NCBI GenBank assembly: GCA_033675545.1
Contig: JAWDGP010001412.1
Span: forward strand, 96,841-160,840
Reading direction: 5' to 3'
Source: Elysia crispata
Taxonomy: Eukaryota; Mollusca; Gastropoda; Plakobranchidae
DNA length: 64,000 nt
Within the stretch, counting starts at the first letter, position 1; every line of letters begins with the position of its first letter. A program made the position numbers and the translations under genes. Shown here one piece after another: positions 29,247 to 40,202 of the stretch. The notes beneath the pieces are model-generated. The model did not search any database. It worked only from the letters and a program-made list of their open reading frames with translations, and had not been told where the DNA came from.

Positions 29247-29313
<67 letters not shown>
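29190..29313. repeat. (CT)n tract inside left arm
   Basis: CT units with periodic CTTA interruptions. The matching GA tract in the right arm (36,627-36,940) is about 190 bp longer. Confidence 0.93.
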
Positions 29314-29327
29314 TCTCTTTAGCTCGG

Positions 29328-29672
29328 CGTGGGGCTGTGGTGCTGGTTCAATAGTGCCTCTAGATGACTAACACTACGCATGGTATATTATGAATGGTGA
29401 TAACAATACATTTATAGGTTGTAGGGATAGTAGTTAGTCAACCTGTTCTTTCAGTAGAATAAACATGTACTGATGTAGATTCTTAGCGCCTGAAGGTGGT
29501 GAAGTAGGATTATTGTGGTAACACTAAACAGTATTGTCATACATGAGTGATATACACTTGAATATAGATGATCAATAAAATGAGTGCATATATCGTGGAT
29601 ACTTATGCGTTCTATCTCTTAACTTTCTTTCGACCTCATTCTATTTATCTCTAAGTCTAATCCCTCTCTCAC

Positions 29673-29730
<58 letters not shown>

Positions 29731-30057
29731 TCGCTTATCTTGGGGCTGTGGTGCTCGTGCAATAGTACCTCTAAATGACTAACAGTAATCATAGCATATT
29801 ATGAATGGTGATAACAATACATTTATAGGTTATAAGGATAGTAGTTACACAGCCTGCTCTTTCAGTAAAATAAACATGTGCTGATGTAGATTCTTAGTGC
29901 CTTAGTGTGGTAAAGTAGGATTGTTGTGGTAACACTAAATAGAATTGTAATATACACGTGAATATGCATGATCAATATAATAAGTACATATATCGTGGGC
30001 ACTGATGCGTTGTATCTCTTATCTTTCTTTCTCCCACATTCTATTTATCTCTAAGTC

Positions 30058-30119
<62 letters not shown>

Positions 30120-30208
30120 TGTTTAATGTTAGCAACAGTGAATCTCTCTTTGTCCCTTAAAGACTTACTCTCTTAATGTGTTAAGGATCCTCTCTCTTTC
30201 TCTCCCCC

Positions 30209-30240
<32 letters not shown>

Positions 30241-30709
30241 ATCTCTCTCTCTCTCTTTCTCTTCCGCTTATCTTGGGGCTGTGGTGCTGGTTCAATGGTG
30301 CCTCTAAATGGCTAACAGTAATCATAGCATATTATGAATAGTGATAACAATACATTTATAGGTTATAGGGATAGTAGTTACACAGCCTGTTCTTTCAGTA
30401 AAATAAAAATGTGCTGATGTAGATTCTTAGTGCCTTTGTGTGGTAAAGTAGGATTGTTGTGGTAACACTAAGCAGAATTGTAATATACATGTGAAAATGG
30501 ATGATCAATATAACAAGTACAAAATAAAATCGTGGATACTGATGCGTTGTATCTCTTATCTTTCTTTCTCCCACATTCTATTCATCTCTAAGTCTAATCT
30601 CTCTCTCTCACACACATACACACACACTCTCTTGCTTGTTTAATGTTGACATTTAACAGTGAATCTCTCTTTATCCCCAAAGGACTCTCATTCTCTTAAT
30701 GTGTATAGG
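29328..30709 (+). repeat. Three tandem CT-linked units (about 410 and 530 bp periods)
   Basis: ggggctgtggtgct starts each unit at about 29,331, 29,743 and 30,275. Each holds gcctctaaatg, tattatgaatggtgataaca, a gatgtagattcttag block and ends in a CT tract (29,668-29,735; 30,060-30,117; 30,192-30,265). Units two and three also share a cttgtttaatgtt spacer near 30,118 and 30,632. The right arm contains reverse complements of unit one and the start of unit two only. Confidence 0.9.
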
Positions 30710-30724
30710 ATTCTCTCTCTCCCT

Positions 30725-30791
<67 letters not shown>

Positions 30792-30881
30792 GTGTTCTTT
30801 ATCTTTCCTTTACATGTATCAGTTTTGCTGCCTGTCAATATCTATCCCTCCTCATTCTACTCAACCCCGTCCTCTTCCCTC

Positions 30882-30939
<58 letters not shown>
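30710..30939 (+). repeat. CT - 90-bp spacer - CT block, copy 1
   Basis: CT tract, then a spacer containing tacatgtatcagttttgctg and cctcctcattctactcaacc, then a second CT tract. The same block recurs at 34,140-34,365, so two direct copies bracket the SINE array. Confidence 0.92.
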
Positions 30940-30943
<4 letters not shown>

Positions 30944-31269
30944 TTCGTCTTATTTGTCGGTCTCGAGCTGGATCTGGGTTTGTGGTTGATTTTTCTTTAC
31001 TTCTTATTTCATTATTTTCAGTCACATGCATCTTTAGATCCTTAGATCTAGCTTCGTCTGTCTCAGCCTCTAACGTGGTTTGACTGCTTTCTTCATTTCT
31101 ATATTCATTTATGCTTTTCAGTCAAATGGCATCTTTCTTAGATCCGTTAGAGGCTAGTTTGTTTATGTCCTGTAAAAATATGGACTTGATCGTTCTTCGC
31201 GATTCAACCTCTTAGTCTATTCAAGCCAGCATGAAAGTCACTGTTCCTGAAGCATCTATTTTTGTAGAT

Positions 31270-31358
31270 GCGGATAGCTCAGTGGTTGAGTGCCTGGTCT
31301 TGTCTCGGCAAGGCGATGGGTGCCGCATCGAGGCGCAGGTTCGATCCCTGTTCATTCC
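31270..31358 (+). repeat. tRNA-derived SINE head, copy 1
   Basis: Pol III type 2 promoter: A box tagctcagtgg (31,275-31,285) and B box ggttcgatccc (31,338-31,348), 53 bp apart. The T arm gcagg/cctgt with loop ttcgatc is intact. The acceptor 5' strand gcggata has no complementary 3' strand, so this is a tRNA relic and not a functional tRNA gene. Confidence 0.75.
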
Positions 31359-31708
31359 ATCTGCTGTAGTGTTTTCACGTCTTTCGTCTTATTTGTCGGT
31401 CTCGAGCTGGATCTGGGTTTGTGGTTGATTTTTCTTTACTTCCTATTTCATTATTTTCAGTCACATGCATCTTTAGATCCTTAGATCTAGCTTCGTCTGT
31501 CTCAGCCTCTAACGTGGTTTGACTGCTTTCTTTATTTCTATATTCATTTATGCTTTTCAGTCAAATGGCATCTTTCTTAGATCCGTTAGAGGCTAGTTTG
31601 TTTATGTCCTGTAAAAATATGGACTTGATCGTTCTTCGCGATTCAACCTCTTAGTCTATTCAAGCCAGCATGAAAGTCACTGTTCCTGAAGCATCTATTT
31701 TTGTAGAT

Positions 31709-31798
31709 GCGGATAGCTCAGTGGTTGAGTGCCTGGTCTTGTCTCGGCAAGGCGATGGGTGCCGCATCGAGGCGCAGGTTCGATCCCTGTTCATTCCA
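31709..31798 (+). repeat. tRNA-derived SINE head, copy 2
   Basis: Identical A and B boxes to copy 1; the best-preserved pair with it. Confidence 0.75.
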
Positions 31799-32159
31799 TC
31801 TGCTGTAGTGTTTTCACGTCTTTCGTCTTATTTGTCGGTCTCGAGCTGGATCTGGGTTTGTGGTTGATTTTTCTTTACTTCTTATTTCATTATTTTCAGT
31901 CACATGCATCTTTAGATCCTTAGATCTAGCTTCGTCTGTCTCAGCCTCTAACGTGGTTTGACTGCTTTCTTTATTTCTATATTCATTTATGCTTGCTTTT
32001 CAGTCAAATGGCATCTTTCTTAGATCCGTTAGAGGCTAGTTTCGTTTTGAACATGTCCTGTAAAAATATGGACTTGATCGTTCTTCGCGATTCAACCTCT
32101 TAGTCTATTCAAGCCAGCATGAAAGTCACTGTTCCTGAAGCATCTATTTTTACGTAGAT

Positions 32160-32248
32160 GCGGATAGCTCAGTGGTTGAGTGGCCTGGTCTTGTCAAGGC
32201 GATGGGTGCCGCATCGAGGGCGCAGGTTCGATCCCTGTTCATTCCATC
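32160..32248 (+). repeat. tRNA-derived SINE head, copy 3
   Basis: A and B boxes retained; about 8 bases missing between them and several single-base insertions compared with copy 1. Confidence 0.7.
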
Positions 32249-32624
32249 TGCTTGTAGTGTTTTCACGTCTTTCGTCTTATTTGTCCGGTCTCGAGCTGGA
32301 TCTGGGTTTGTGGTTGATTTTTTTCTTTACTTCTCTATTTCATTAATTTTCCAGTCACATGCATCTTTAGATCCTTAGAATCACAAGCTTCGTCTGTCTC
32401 AGCCTCTAACGTGGATTTGACTGCTTTTCTTTCCATTTCTATATTCATTTATGCTTTTCAGTCAAATGGCATCTTTCTTAGATCCGTTAGAGGCCTTTAG
32501 TTTGTTTATATGTCCTGTAAAAATATGGACTTGATCGTTCTTCGCGATTCAACCTCTTAGTCTATTCAAGCCAGCACTGAAAGTCACACTTCTTGTTCAC
32601 TGAAGCATCTATTTTTTTGTAGAT

Positions 32625-32720
32625 GCGGATAGCTCAGTGGTTGAGTGCCTGGTCTTCGTCTCTCGACAACGAGGCGATGGGTGCCGCATCGAGGCGCAGG
32701 TTCGATCCCTGTTCATTCCA
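32625..32720 (+). repeat. tRNA-derived SINE head, copy 4
   Basis: A and B boxes retained; extra bases in the middle (cgtctctcgacaacg) compared with copy 1. Confidence 0.7.
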
Positions 32721-33082
32721 TCTGCTGTAGTGTTTTCACGTCTTTCGTCTTATTTGTCGGTCACCGAGCTGGATCACAGGTTTTGTGGTTGATTTTTTCT
32801 TTTACTTCTTATTTTCATTATTTTCAGTCACATGCCATCTTTAGATCCTTAGATCTAACTTCGTCTGTCTCAGCCTCTAACGTGGTTTGACTGCTTTCTT
32901 TATACCTATATTTCATTTATGCCTTTTCAGTCAAATGGCATCTTTCTTAGATCCGTTAGAGGCTAGTTTGTTTTTATGTCCTGTAAAAAATATGGACTTG
33001 ATCGTTCTTCGCGATTCAACCTCTTAGTCTATTCAAGCCAGCATGAAAGTCACTCTTCCTGAAGCATGTTGCCACAGCAGAT

Positions 33083-33172
33083 GCGGATAACTCCGTGGTT
33101 GAGGTGCCTGGTATTGTCTCGGCAAGGCGATGGGTGCCGCATCGAGGCGCAGGTTCGATCCCTGTTCATTCC
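33083..33172 (+). repeat. tRNA-derived SINE head, copy 5
   Basis: A box altered (taactccgtgg), B box intact. The most diverged by substitution, so it may be the oldest copy. Confidence 0.7.
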
Positions 33173-33522
33173 AACTGTTGTAATGTTTTCACGTCTTTCG
33201 TCTTATTTGTCGGTCTCGAGCTAGTTACAGGTTTGTGGTTTATATTTCTTTACTACTTATTTCATTATTTTTAGTCACATCCATCTTTAGATCCTTAGAT
33301 CTAGCTTCGTCTGTCTCAGCCTCTAACGTGGTTTGACTGCTTTCTTTATTTCTATATTCTTTTATGCTTTTCAGTAAAATGGCATCTTTCTTAGATCCGT
33401 TAGAGGCTAGTTTGTTTAAGTCCTGTAAAAATATGGATTTGGTCGTTCTTAGCGATTCAACCTCTTAGTCTATTCAAGCTAGCATGAAAGTCACTGTTCC
33501 TGAAGCATCTATTTTTGTAGAT

Positions 33523-33612
33523 GCGGATAGCTCAGTGGTTGATTTCCTGGTCTTGTCTCGGCAAGGCGATGGGTACCGCATCGAGGGCGCAGGTTCGATC
33601 CTGTTCATTCCA
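33523..33612 (+). repeat. tRNA-derived SINE head, copy 6
   Basis: A box intact; B box intact but one base lost just after it. Confidence 0.7.
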
Positions 33613-33967
33613 TCTGCTGTAGTGTTTTCCACGTCTTTCGTCTTATTTGTCGGTCTCGAGCTGGATCTGGGTTTGTGGTTGATTTTTTCTTTGCTTCTTA
33701 TTTCATTATTTTCAGTCACATGCATCTTTAGATCCTTAGATCTAGCTTCGTCTGTCTCAGCCTCTAACGTGGCTTGACTGCTTTCTTTATTTCTATATTC
33801 ATTTATATGCTTTTCAGTCAAATGGCATCCTTTCTTTAGATCCGTTAAGAATGGTTGTTTATGTCACCATAAAATATGGGACTTGATGTGTTCTTCGCGA
33901 TTCAACCTCTTAGTCTATTCAAGCCAGCATGAAAGTCACTGTTCCTGAAGCATCTATTTTTGTAGAT

Positions 33968-34057
33968 GCGGATAGCTCAGTGGTTGAGTGCCTGGTCTTG
34001 TCTCGGCAAGGCGATGGGTGCCGCATCGAGGCGCAGGTTCGATCCCTGTTCATTCCA
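33968..34057 (+). repeat. tRNA-derived SINE head, copy 7
   Basis: Matches copy 1 across the head. The unit then breaks off about 83 bp later into the second CT-spacer-CT block. Confidence 0.75.
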
Positions 34058-34138
34058 TCTGCTGTAGTGTTTTCACGTCTTTCGTCTTATTTGTCGGTCT
34101 CGAGCTGGATCTGGGTTTGTGGTTGATTTTTCTTTACT

Positions 34139-34139
<1 letters not shown>

Positions 34140-34193
<54 letters not shown>

Positions 34194-34288
34194 TCGTGTT
34201 CTTTATCTTTCCTTTACATGTATCAGTTTTGCTGCCTGTCAATATCTATCCCTCCTCATTCTACTCAACCCCGTCCTCTTCCCTCTCA

Positions 34289-34365
<77 letters not shown>
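34140..34365 (+). repeat. CT - 90-bp spacer - CT block, copy 2
   Basis: Direct copy of 30,710-30,939, spacer at about 34,189-34,290 essentially identical, CT lengths different. Confidence 0.92.
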
Positions 34366-34368
<3 letters not shown>

Positions 34369-34471
34369 TTCTCTTTCTTTCTCTATGTCTGTCTTGGGCT
34401 CTCTAGTGTGTTATAACTAATTTTTTTTTTTTCCTTTTAAATCCAAGGTGGCACCCCGTCGGCCTGGGAAG

Positions 34472-35868
34472 TTAGGTGTGTTTATGGATTTGTGTAATTG
34501 GAAACGTTGCTTGGTCGTTGATGTTGATACCTTGTTGTTCTAGAGTCTGTAATGTGTGTATCCAGAATGTTTCTTTGTTTTGTAGGCCTATCATGTCTGT
34601 TGTGAGTAACTGATCTATCGGTGTTATTTTGGCGTGGCTGATGGTGTGCCCAGGAAGGTTAAAGTGTTTGGCAACAGCGTCGCCGCTATCGTTGTTAATG
34701 TTGAATCTGTGTGTGTTGAAGCGTTTGCGTAGTGTTTGTGATGTTAGCCCTACATATTGTTTGTTGCATAGGTTACATGTTATGAGATAGATGACGTTGT
34801 GTGAGTGGCAGGAGAGGCTATGTAGAATGTTATATGATTTGCGGGTGATTGTGGAGGTGATTGTTGTCGATGATGTGATGGATGTACATGTCATGCATCT
34901 GGAGATGTTGCATGGTCCGCTGCCTACAATGTCTCGTCTTGACGCGGATGAGTGCACTAATGAGTCACGAAGGTTTTTGGGTCTGCGGAAAGCTGCCATG
35001 GGGAGGGTCGGAATGGCTTTTTTACATCGATCTGAAGTTTGGAGAATAGGAAAGTATTTTTTTAGGATAGATGGGATGTTTGGTAGGGCTGGGTTGTATG
35101 TTAACACTAAAGGAATTCTCTGGCTCTCTGTAAGGGATCTATCCTTTCTCTGTAGGGCTTTTGATCTAGGTGCTTCTAGGGTTTTGTTAATGGCAGCTTG
35201 AGTGTGTTTGGGGGGGAAACCGCGTTTTTTGAGATGGTGTTTAAGATCGTTGAGTCTACGTGTGAGAGCAGCGTCTGAGGAACAAATTCTAACCAATCTA
35301 AATGCGAGACTGTATGGGATGCTACGCCTAGTGTGTTGTGGGTGGCATGAGGACCAATGCAGGTAATTGAAGGTGTCTGTGGGTTTAGAGTAAAGATCTG
35401 TGTGGATATAGTTGTCTAGTAGAGTGACCATGACGTCAAGGAATGGAACGTGGATGGGCGAAATGTTGCTGGTGAATTTGATGGTGGGGTGAAATGTATT
35501 GGCATGTTGGATGAATGCTTCTAGTTTGGCACGGCCATGGGTCCAGATGAGGAAGATGTCATCTATGTATCTTAGCCAGACAAGTGGTTTGTCTGGGAAA
35601 GAACCCAGAAGTCTCCTCTCGATGGCCCCCATGAAGATGTTGGCGTACGTAGGGGCCATACATGTACCCATAGCGGTGCCGTGAGTTTGTAAGTATGTAT
35701 TGTCATGAAAAGTGAAGAAGTTGAGCGTAAGGATGAGTTGTATTAATGTACAGATATAAGAGGGGGATGGTTTTGTTCCCGGATCTCTGCCTTGCTCCAG
35801 CGCTATAGGACAGGCGTCCGTACCTTCCTCATGTGGGATATTAGTGTACAATGCGCTGACAATCATTG
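34472..35868 (-). CDS. Penelope-like reverse transcriptase with GIY-YIG endonuclease
   Basis: About 465 codons of Penelope-like sequence read uninterrupted on the minus strand. RT landmarks: SALYTNIPHEEG at the start, GTAMGTCMAPTYANIFMG, then RYIDDIFLIW with the catalytic YIDD about 120 codons in. The C-terminal third is a GIY-YIG nuclease: VIYLITCNLCNKQYVGLTSQ, the catalytic Arg in LRKRF and the catalytic Glu in KETFWI. This RT plus GIY-YIG pairing defines endonuclease-containing Penelope-like elements, which copy RNA into nicked chromosomal DNA. The upstream RT motifs are missing on this strand and appear inverted at 35,869-36,095. The open frame continues about 16 codons upstream into the inverted piece, which is not real protein. 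The 3' side has an A-rich stretch (34,423-34,440 as T on plus), then CT-rich DNA. Confidence 0.9.
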
Positions 35869-36095
35869 AAGAAGGGAACCCAGGGAGGCCCATCATAGGT
35901 GGTAATGGGTGCCCCACAGAGATTATATCTCAATTTGTGGACTACCATATGAAGGACCTAGTCAGCCAGCTACCTTCATATGTGCAGGACGACATGGACT
36001 TCCTCCGAAAAATCCATGATATCAATAAGACAGGCCCTCGTCCTCCAGATACCCTTTTATGTACAATGGATGTCAGCGCATTGTACACAAATAAC
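35869..36095 (+). pseudogene. Inverted upstream fragment of the same Penelope RT
   Basis: On the plus strand this encodes GNPGRPIIGGNGCPTE, FVDYHMKDLVSQLPSY, DINKTGPRPPDTLLCTMD and VSALYTN, the conserved stretch immediately upstream of the RT piece on the other strand. An 18-bp segment (gtcagcgcattgtacac) occurs at 36,071-36,088 and, reversed, at 35,844-35,861, so the two pieces overlap by the VSALYT codons. This looks like a 5' inversion made during target-primed insertion. It then joins the right arm at about 36,090. Confidence 0.88.
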
Positions 36096-36186
36096 CTATA
36101 AATGTATTGTTATCACCATTCATAATATGCTATGATTACTGTTAGTCATTTAGAGGTACTATTACACGAGCACCACAGCCCCAAGA

Positions 36187-36193
36187 TAAGCGA

Positions 36194-36268
<75 letters not shown>

Positions 36269-36276
36269 TGAGAGAG
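36187..36276. repeat. (GA)n tract in right arm
   Basis: Counterpart of the CT tract at 29,668-29,735. Confidence 0.95.
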
Positions 36277-36626
36277 GGATTAGACTTAGAGATAAATAGA
36301 ATGAGGTCGAAAGAAAGTTAAGAGATAGAACGCATAAGTATCCACGATATATGCACTCATTTTATTGATCATCTATATTCAAGTGTATATCACTCATGTT
36401 TGACAATACTGTTTAGTGTTACCACAATAATCCTACTTCACCACCTTCAGGCGCTAAGAATCTACATCAGTACATGTTTATTCTACTGAAAGAACAGGTT
36501 GACTAACTACTATCCCTACAACCTATAAATGTATTGTTATCACCATTCATAATATACCATGCGTAGTGTTAGTCATCTAGAGGCACTATTGAACCAGCAC
36601 CACAGCCCCACGCCGAGCTAAAGAGA

Positions 36627-36942
<316 letters not shown>

Positions 36943-37563
36943 AGCAAATAAGGGTTTGGTTGTAACTAATAAGACAGAACGAGGCACTGCAAAGGAAATA
37001 ATGACGTGTAGAATCGAGCTTTAAGAAAGATAGCTAAAGGGAGAGAGTGAAACACAGAATAAGAGAGCATAATCATCGTAGCTGCTTTATATATATATAT
37101 ACGCACAATTCCATCATGTTTGTTAGTAATATTTCTCTCCACCTATGTGAGAATTTGGATATTTATATGGTCTTTCAATCGCCATCCCCGCCTACAGTAC
37201 CACCTATATTTATTAGAGACCCTCTACATCTCGCCCTGTAACGTATCAACTATCATTCTTCTACACGCGCATTCCCATTTGAATCAGGTGTAAAACCCAA
37301 AAAACCTTTTCCCAATTTTTGAATTTTGATTTCTCTACAGACACTAACCAGCCCTAATATTTTATTCCAAACTCGCGCTCCAGCCTTATCTTACCCTCAT
37401 ATCAACGAGGTCACGCCCTCTGCCATCACCATCCCTAGCCATTGCACTGAACCTTGAAGCATTCTGCGCACTGCCCCTCCCCCAACCAATCATTTGTCCC
37501 GTCTGAGCCCAGCTCCCCCAATGTTTTGTATAACTTGTTGAAGTCAATTTTTTCCTACACACT

Positions 37564-37590
37564 CTGATGAAGCCACAATAAAGGCGAAAC
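37564..37590 (+). ncRNA. Hammerhead-ribozyme-like core, right arm
   Basis: CTGATGA (37,564-37,570), stem II GCC/GGC around ACAATAAA, GAAAC (37,586-37,590), then a possible stem III acgt-tttt-atgt (37,589-37,600). Identical to the left-arm copy, opposite strand. Confidence 0.5.
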
Positions 37591-37673
37591 GTTTTTATGT
37601 TTAATCTATACTTGTGTTGTTTCTTTTTTTAGTCCCGTAGTTATAAAGTGGTGTGCCTGTCTCCTTTTAAACC

Positions 37674-37686
37674 ATACTTTGTGCAG
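37674..37686 (+). repeat. Right target-site duplication
   Basis: atactttgtgcag, identical to 28,337-28,349. Confidence 0.8.
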
Positions 37687-38536
37687 GAATCGCAAGTCTT
37701 CCCAAATTGGTTTTAAAAGATCTTTTAATAGATTTGGAAAGCACAGAATTAGTCGATTTCCCCCATTAACTATTTCTGCTTTGGGGACTTCACAATGGCT
37801 GCTAATCTTAAAGAATGTTTTGAAAAACGTCAACAACTAGAAATTTCCAGATATTTTTTTTATTCAATATCTTTCCCTGAAACAACAATGATGCTTGATG
37901 GAAACTGACATCGATTAAGCCAGAAAGTTCCGCAGAAACTTTCAGAGAACTTTTCAAGACACAGAATATCAGGTTTAGATTCATTGATATTAGAAGATAG
38001 CTTGGGAAAAAAAGATTTAACATATGCCTGGAAAAAAAAAAGGAAGTATCGGCTTTTGACATTTATATTATTCACCTTGGTTCGTTATCTGAACAAAGCA
38101 CTAAATTTCTGAAAAGAAATAATAAAAGACTTTAAGGAATGGGTTTTAAACTATATAGATAGGGTCATCTGCAGCTAATAGTATTGATGGGCATCATAAC
38201 TTCAATAATCATGATAATTGTGTTCATTTTAAAATTAATACGATTTCGTGAAGAAAGTATATTGCTCTAGATGTTGCTATCAGAAAAAAGGTAAATTTAA
38301 AGATGCAAATTCTTTAGCAAATTCACTGGTAATTTAGAAACTTGTAAGTGTGTATTATGAAATCAAAGATAAAAAAATCGTTTGTTTTTCTTTGCTAAAG
38401 CTGCGTCATGGAGCCGGTTAAATACCGCTCGTTTATCAAGTTTTCACAAATAAATCAACGTCTAATATTTTGTCAAGAAAAGTTTTCTATTGCAAATGTC
38501 CTCGATATAATATTCTGATAAACAGAGTTAAAAGTT
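37687..38536. other. AT-rich, no gene seen
   Basis: Short ORFs at 37,606-38,075 on the minus strand match nothing I know. Confidence 0.45.
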
Positions 38537-39005
38537 CAAGTCTGGATTCATGGCATTGATGGATCCAGATCATGAGGGGCGCCCACCTGTCCTGTAGTGG
38601 TAACTGAAGATAATTCCATCACAGTGGCTCTACAAAATCGATGCATATCTGTTAAATATCACTTCCGTGAAACTGGAGACAGTGTAGAGCCAATTGAACT
38701 GATTCTTCATGGCCATCTCAATATGAAAAAGATGTCTGCGCGGTGGTTACCTCGCCTTTTGACCAGCGAGTCAAAGAAGCGGAAGGTTGAGTCCTGCAAA
38801 CTTCGAATGGAGTCCAATGGCGCATGGTGCTGTAAATGAAAAATGGATTTATCATTTTGATCCTGAGCAATGGGTTTCATTGGGAAAACTTTTCTTCTCC
38901 TTCACTAAAGAAGACTGAAATAGACGCCATAAAGTGAAAATGTCATGTTATCGTGTTTCTGGGATTGTGAAGGTATAACGGACAAATTGCCAAAAGAGAC
39001 TGCGT
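38537..39005 (+). pseudogene. Mariner (Tc1/mariner) transposase remnant
   Basis: The plus strand encodes DPDHEGRP, VTEDNSITVALQNRCISV, ELILHGHLNMKKMSARWLPR and LLTSESKKRKVESC, the second helix-turn-helix and linker of a mariner transposase. KWIYHFDPEQ (about 38,847-38,876), the catalytic-Asp block, and in another frame NVMLSCFWDCEGI (about 38,938-38,976) follow. Spacing between these blocks is shortened and the frame changes near 38,585, 38,815 and about 38,880-38,935, so this is an internally deleted, dead copy. I could not find inverted terminal repeats. Cut-and-paste transposase family; catalytic function lost. Confidence 0.75.
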
Positions 39006-40202
39006 TTCGGGCCTGCTGATAAATTTGAGGTCTGAATTGGTGTGAAGATGGCGCGAAACACTCAGTAATAGGGTCTTTCCTCTGCATGACATTGGCCGGT
39101 GTACAGGGCACAACAGGCAGTTCAGACAGCAGAACAATGCTGCTTGGAAACCCTGCCACAACTAGCTTATTCACTAGATATTTCCCACTGAGACTTTTCT
39201 CTTTCCTAATCTCAAATCAATCACTCACAAGACGTGGTTTCCGTGGTAAGGAGGTCGCCATTTAGGCTTTTGAAGTCTGGGTAGGGGCCTATTCTAGATC
39301 CTTATACTCTCAAGGACTTTTGAAGGTCAAAGAATTGGAAAAATTTTGCACCTATGTCTAGTGACTATATAGCGGAAAAAAGTTAAGCTATCCCGTGATT
39401 TTCGTCTCTTTTATTTATTTTTGAAACTGTGCTTAGTGAATGATTGAACAGTGTTTTTCTTCTCAAGTGACTACGTTAGGAACGGAATTTCCTGCTCTTG
39501 CACTCGGATTTGAACTTTAATTAAAGCTTTACCCGTTCTTACATATGTCTGCACCGTCTAAATAGTGATGGAATGGTTATTTCAAGTATTTTTCTCTATC
39601 ATTATCTTGCAGATCAATAAAAGTAGGTCCATTTTGAAGGCTACAGATTAGCATTTATAAATACTTTGCATTTGGTAAAAATCAACTAAGTTACATAAAT
39701 TTCATTATTTATAAAACATTGGTGTGGCGTATGTAGAAATAAAAATTGAATTTCTAAACTGTCCACATAGCCCAAGCAAGTAGATCGATTAATAATATAC
39801 CAATTCGTTTTAATTTAATGAAGCGACTCTATCTTTACCGTATAAATAGCAAAGACCCAAGAACTAGCGATTGGGGCAACACAGAGCTCAGTCGGAAGAT
39901 TTTTGGACTGACTAGTTCAAGATTCTAGATTGCTACTTTGCTCGAAAAATGGGTTTCAGAGTTTGATTACTCTTTCTCTAGTTTTCAAAAGGTCGCCGTC
40001 TTTGAGTATGTCACCATGAAAAGATAAGAAGACTCGAAACTTTTCAGTGAACGAAGTGCATGTAATATTTTTATTTTTTTTTTGTACGATACGAAGCATC
40101 AGTCAGACTTATTCAGTATGTAATTATAGAAATATGGTATATTTACAGATTTTTTTATGCGGATTATTGTGACACTGTTATTATTCTAGTTCTCCGTGAT
40201 GG
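39006..40202. other. No gene recognised
   Basis: The first 180 bp may be more mariner remnant. The rest is AT-rich unique sequence. Confidence 0.4.

Larger units (their letters stand above)
28450..29835 (+). repeat. Left inverted arm of composite element
   Basis: Starts ggtttaaaagg (28,450), reverse complement of ccttttaaacc at 37,663-37,673. It includes the hammerhead-like core, a promoter-like noncoding stretch, a CT tract and the first CT-linked unit. Mismatches to the right arm are few over unique sequence, implying a recent event or gene conversion. Confidence 0.9.
30940..34140 (+). repeat. Tandem array of an about 440-bp tRNA-SINE unit, 7 heads
   Basis: The unit atgaaagtcactgttcct... 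recurs at 31,230, 31,669, 32,117, 32,576, 33,042, 33,483 and 33,928 (intervals 439-466 bp). Each has a tRNA-like head followed by about 350 bp of body (gtctttcgtcttatttgtcg, tctgtctcagcctctaacg, cttagatccgttagaggcta). Copies 1 and 2 are almost identical. The middle copies carry many 1-4 bp insertions. SINEs normally lie dispersed with poly(A) or simple tails; a head-to-tail satellite of a tRNA-derived unit is unusual. Confidence 0.9.

Noticed and set aside
31270-34057. Seven tRNA genes
   Set aside because: A and B boxes and a T arm are present but the acceptor stem does not pair and the centre does not fold as an anticodon arm; they are tRNA-derived SINE heads.
35869-35917. First 16 codons of the minus-strand Penelope ORF as its true N terminus
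   Set aside because: They are antisense of the inverted RT fragment and match no Penelope sequence.
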